From assembly GCA_023382175.1 (NCBI GenBank), contig JAMCQB010000154.1:1-42687 (forward strand): a stretch of DNA of 42,687 nt, read 5' to 3'. Position numbers and translations under genes: made by a program. This stretch comes from Nitrospirota bacterium (GTDB lineage: Bacteria > Nitrospirota > Thermodesulfovibrionia > Thermodesulfovibrionales > UBA9159). Position 1 is the stretch's first letter. Each line of letters starts with the position of its first letter. Shown one piece after another: positions 40,714-42,687 of the stretch. The notes under the pieces are model-generated. The model ran no database searches and was not told the origin of the DNA. It saw nothing but the letters and a program-made list of their open reading frames with translations.

Positions 40714-41226
40714 ATGGTCATGGATAACAAAATAGTGAGAAGATATTTTAGCTGGGCGCTGGATCATACCAAAGAATCCCATCTCCGCATTCTCAGCGAC
40801 GTTCCCCTCTTTAAGGGTATGGGCAAGAACCTTCTCAGGAAACTTCTCATCAACCTCGTTGAAAAGAAATACACGACTGGTGATGTCATTTTTCATGAAG
40901 GAGACAGCGGAAAGGCGCTTTATGTGGTCCTTGAGGGATTGGTCAGAATATCCAAACGGTCGAATTCAGGGGACAGGACACTTGCTGTTCTCGGACCCGG
41001 CTCCCATTTTGGCGAGGTTGCCCTCATCAACCAATGCTCTCGCTTCGCGACTGCTGTCGCAGAAAAGGAATCCCTGCTTTTGATCATGTATAAAGCATAT
41101 TTCGATGACCTTATCAGGGGGAACAGTGCCATCTCCTCAAAGATTCTTCTTAACCTGGCCGAGATTTTGTCAAACTACATATACTGTGACCAGCCCGAAG
41201 GTAGTGATGAAAAGACATCTCCATGA
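40714..41226 (+). CDS. Cyclic nucleotide-binding domain protein without DNA-binding domain
   Basis: A single CAP_ED domain: LSDVPLFKGMGKNLLRKLL, GDVIFHEGDSGKALYVVLEG and the phosphate-binding cassette HFGEVALINQCSRFATAVAE. The 170-aa protein ends with a helix but lacks the HTH of Crp/Fnr, so it would act through a partner. The cassette differs from the classic GE(L/I)ALL...RAA(T/S), so the ligand is uncertain. ATGA overlap with the permease gene suggests the two work together. Confidence 0.85.
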   Translation: MVMDNKIVRRYFSWALDHTKESHLRILSDVPLFKGMGKNLLRKLLINLVEKKYTTGDVIFHEGDSGKALYVVLEGLVRISKRSNSGDRTLAVLGPGSHFGEVALINQCSRFATAVAEKESLLLIMYKAYFDDLIRGNSAISSKILLNLAEILSNYIYCDQPEGSDEKTSP

Positions 41227-42371
41227 CTGATGAAAGGCATAAGGGTGGCCTCTCGCTGACGGATCTGCGGAAGCTCCACCATCAGATGCCGCGATGGGTC
41301 ATGGCGCTTCTCATTGTCGGTGTCGCAGCAGTCATCGCCAGTCATATCGTGCACCTCCTGATTACGCTTACCATGGCAGCAGTTATCGCCTATATCCTGA
41401 GTTCGGCAGTCGTTGCGTTTGAAGCCCTTGGGATAAAGAGGAGCCTGGCCGTAATGCAGCTTTTCATCCTCGGCGCTGTGGTCGCCGTCTCCGCAGAGGT
41501 CATCTTCGCTCCCTACCTTGGACAGGAGATCAGCAAAGGCTATGCGAAGCTTCCTGAATTCTCGAGGCAGCTGGAGGCCACGCTTTTATCGGGCGCCCAC
41601 AACAGCACACAGAACTATCCGATAGTCGGGCAAGTTATCAGGAAGCTTGTGGACACGGTGATCGGTCCAAACGGATTCCTTGAGAGAACGCTCGATGTTA
41701 CTGAAATTCTGATGCAAGCGACCCCATTTATAATGGGGCTCATTCTCGTCCCTTTTTTCGTCTTCTTCCTGCTCAAGGACTGGCCGAGGGTGCTGAAGAG
41801 AATCATGGACTGGGCGCCGCCTTCTTACGTCGAGACTGCCCTTTCAGTCATTGCGGAGATGAATATCCTCGTTGGAAAGTATCTCCGCGGGCTTGCAGGG
41901 GACTGTTTTTTCATGGGAGTACTGGCTTCGCTGGGACTATGGCTGATCGGAATCAATAACCCTATTTCACTCGGCATCTTGACTGGTTTGGCAAATGTGA
42001 TACCGTATCTGGGCCCCGTCATCGCATGCTCAGTATCCTGCCTCATCGCTTTGATGCAGTTCAACAGTTTCGATGCAGTACTGAATGTCATCCTCCTTTA
42101 TGTCTTTATAAAGCTTATGGACGATCTATTTATACAGCCGCTGATGATAGGCAAGAGCGTAAAGCTCCATCCCATGCTTCTCGTCATTACCATAATCGTA
42201 GGAGAGAATCTGTTCGGGATAATCGGCATGATCCTCGGTGTTCCCGTCGTTACCGCGGCGCAGAAAACTGTCGGCATTCTGCTCGAACATCGCCGGGAAG
42301 CAGTGAAAAGAGAATCCGCGGGCAGACTCATGCCGCATCACCTTGACAAATCTCCCGTCAGGCCGATTTAG
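41223..42371 (+). CDS. AI-2E family (PerM/YdiK-type) membrane permease
   Basis: A 382-aa polytopic protein of PF01594. Helices near the N-terminus (VMALLIVGVAAVIASHIVHLLITL), the amphipathic middle region (ISKGYAKLPEFSRQLEATL), then FIMGLILVPFFVFFLLKDWPRV, and the conserved C-terminal cluster LGILTGLANVIPYLGPVIA, KLMDDLFIQPLMIGKSVKLHPMLLV and LFGIIGMILGVPV. Members are exporters or transporters of diverse solutes (AI-2, ions); the substrate is unknown. ATG 41223 overlaps the upstream stop by 4 bp. Confidence 0.92.
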   Translation: MTDERHKGGLSLTDLRKLHHQMPRWVMALLIVGVAAVIASHIVHLLITLTMAAVIAYILSSAVVAFEALGIKRSLAVMQLFILGAVVAVSAEVIFAPYLGQEISKGYAKLPEFSRQLEATLLSGAHNSTQNYPIVGQVIRKLVDTVIGPNGFLERTLDVTEILMQATPFIMGLILVPFFVFFLLKDWPRVLKRIMDWAPPSYVETALSVIAEMNILVGKYLRGLAGDCFFMGVLASLGLWLIGINNPISLGILTGLANVIPYLGPVIACSVSCLIALMQFNSFDAVLNVILLYVFIKLMDDLFIQPLMIGKSVKLHPMLLVITIIVGENLFGIIGMILGVPVVTAAQKTVGILLEHRREAVKRESAGRLMPHHLDKSPVRPI

Positions 42372-42470
42372 CTTTTTCCTAAGCACAACCGGCCACGTTC
42401 AGCCATACTATCCCGCAGCCCATGCTCTTGACAGCGAACTTTCCGCTGAAGCTCTTGCAAAAGTCTTTAT

Positions 42471-42562
42471 CACAGAGTTCACAGAGGATGCCGTAACCCG
42501 TAACGCGTCACGAAATTATTTTTCTCTGTGTGCTCTTTTTCAAAACTCTGAGTTCTCTGTGG
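42471..42562. repeat. Composite short-repeat cluster (9-mer and heptamer units)
   Basis: CACAGAGTT and CACAGAGGA (42471-42488) are followed by the heptamers GTAACCC, GTAACGC, GTCACGA (42493-42513), then CTCTGTG-type units in inverted orientation ending in TTCTCTGTGG (42524-42562). The heptamers match the 5094-5186 family. This fills most of the 307-bp stretch after the permease; otherwise I see only the promoter at its right end. Confidence 0.65.
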
Positions 42563-42632
42563 TTTAAATTCATTTTTTAAAAGTCTCCTCTTATAAAACA
42601 GCAAAAGCAAAGCTCAATTCGACTAAGACTAC

Positions 42633-42661
42633 TTGACAAGCATCGACTCAACTAGTATTAT
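42633..42661 (+). promoter_or_regulatory. Consensus sigma-70 promoter at the right edge
   Basis: TTGACA (42633-42638), a 17-bp spacer and TATTAT (42656-42661). Confidence 0.7.
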
Positions 42662-42678
42662 ATGAATTATAGGAATGT

Positions 42679-42687
42679 ATGGCTGAA
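42679..42687 (+). CDS. Possible start of a gene running out of the window
   Basis: ATG GCT GAA begins about 18 nt after the promoter -10, with AGGA 4 nt upstream. Only three codons are visible, so nothing can be said about the product. The earlier ATG at 42675 stops after three codons. Confidence 0.3.

Overview
The window reads as chromosomal DNA of a Gram-negative, c-type-cytochrome-making bacterium. My best guess is a Nitrospirota (Thermodesulfovibrionia-like) lineage, with a related deep-branching group possible. Reasons: an Aquifex-type protein-only RNase P, a LapA-LapB fusion, System II cytochrome c maturation with a VKOR-DsbA fusion, a diaminopimelate lysine operon, and intergenic repeats typical of such genomes. 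Taxonomy is inference; no rRNA gene is present. Most of the window is ordinary, densely packed core genome.

Layout. 1-910: tail of a DsbC-like thiol isomerase, a terminator and tRNA-Leu(CAG). 993-5058 (minus): methyltransferase, nadD, rsfS, lapA-lapB fusion and a HARP RNase P, tightly packed. 5059-5189: paired heptamer-repeat arrays. 5190-8033 (minus): small conserved protein, RmuC, STAS-like/winged-helix protein, four-helix-bundle protein. 8177-11561 (minus): an A+T-richer accessory operon made of a methyltransferase-nuclease fusion and four small genes (85, 175, 65 and 47 aa; the last is absent from the ORF track), behind a palindrome-bearing promoter. I consider this the best candidate for an undescribed (anti-phage-like) system. 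11562-12844 (minus): STAS-HATPase regulator and DUF1284 protein. 13006-16473 (plus): lysA-dapF-pilZ-dapA. 16615-22896 (minus): resB, ccsB, VKOR-DsbA, a Zn/Cd-type P1B ATPase and a lipoprotein. 23075-29501 (minus): secreted Cys/His protein, Czc/Cus-type RND tripartite pump and a PII-like regulator. 29563-31147: nth and a divergent SpoU-type methyltransferase. 31122-36604 (minus): hybrid histidine kinase, orphan Liv-type binding protein, sodium:solute symporter. 36624-40577 (plus): PAP2-GT-C fusion, polyprenyl-phosphate GT2 and flippase-like protein. 40714-42371 (plus): cyclic-nucleotide-binding protein and AI-2E-family permease. The right edge holds repeats and a consensus promoter for a gene that runs out of the window.

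How parts work together. ResB/CcsB need reduced apocytochrome cysteines, and the adjacent VKOR-DsbA protein and the DsbC-like protein are candidates for the periplasmic thiol chemistry. The P1B ATPase and RND pump form two layers of metal export. The PAP2/GT-C, GT2 and flippase genes suit an envelope-glycosylation pathway in which a lipid-linked sugar is made, moved, transferred and the carrier recycled. A theme of the window is short repeats that have also entered reading frames: a heptamer-array element inside dapF and a G/C-rich palindrome inside the GT-C protein, both kept in frame.
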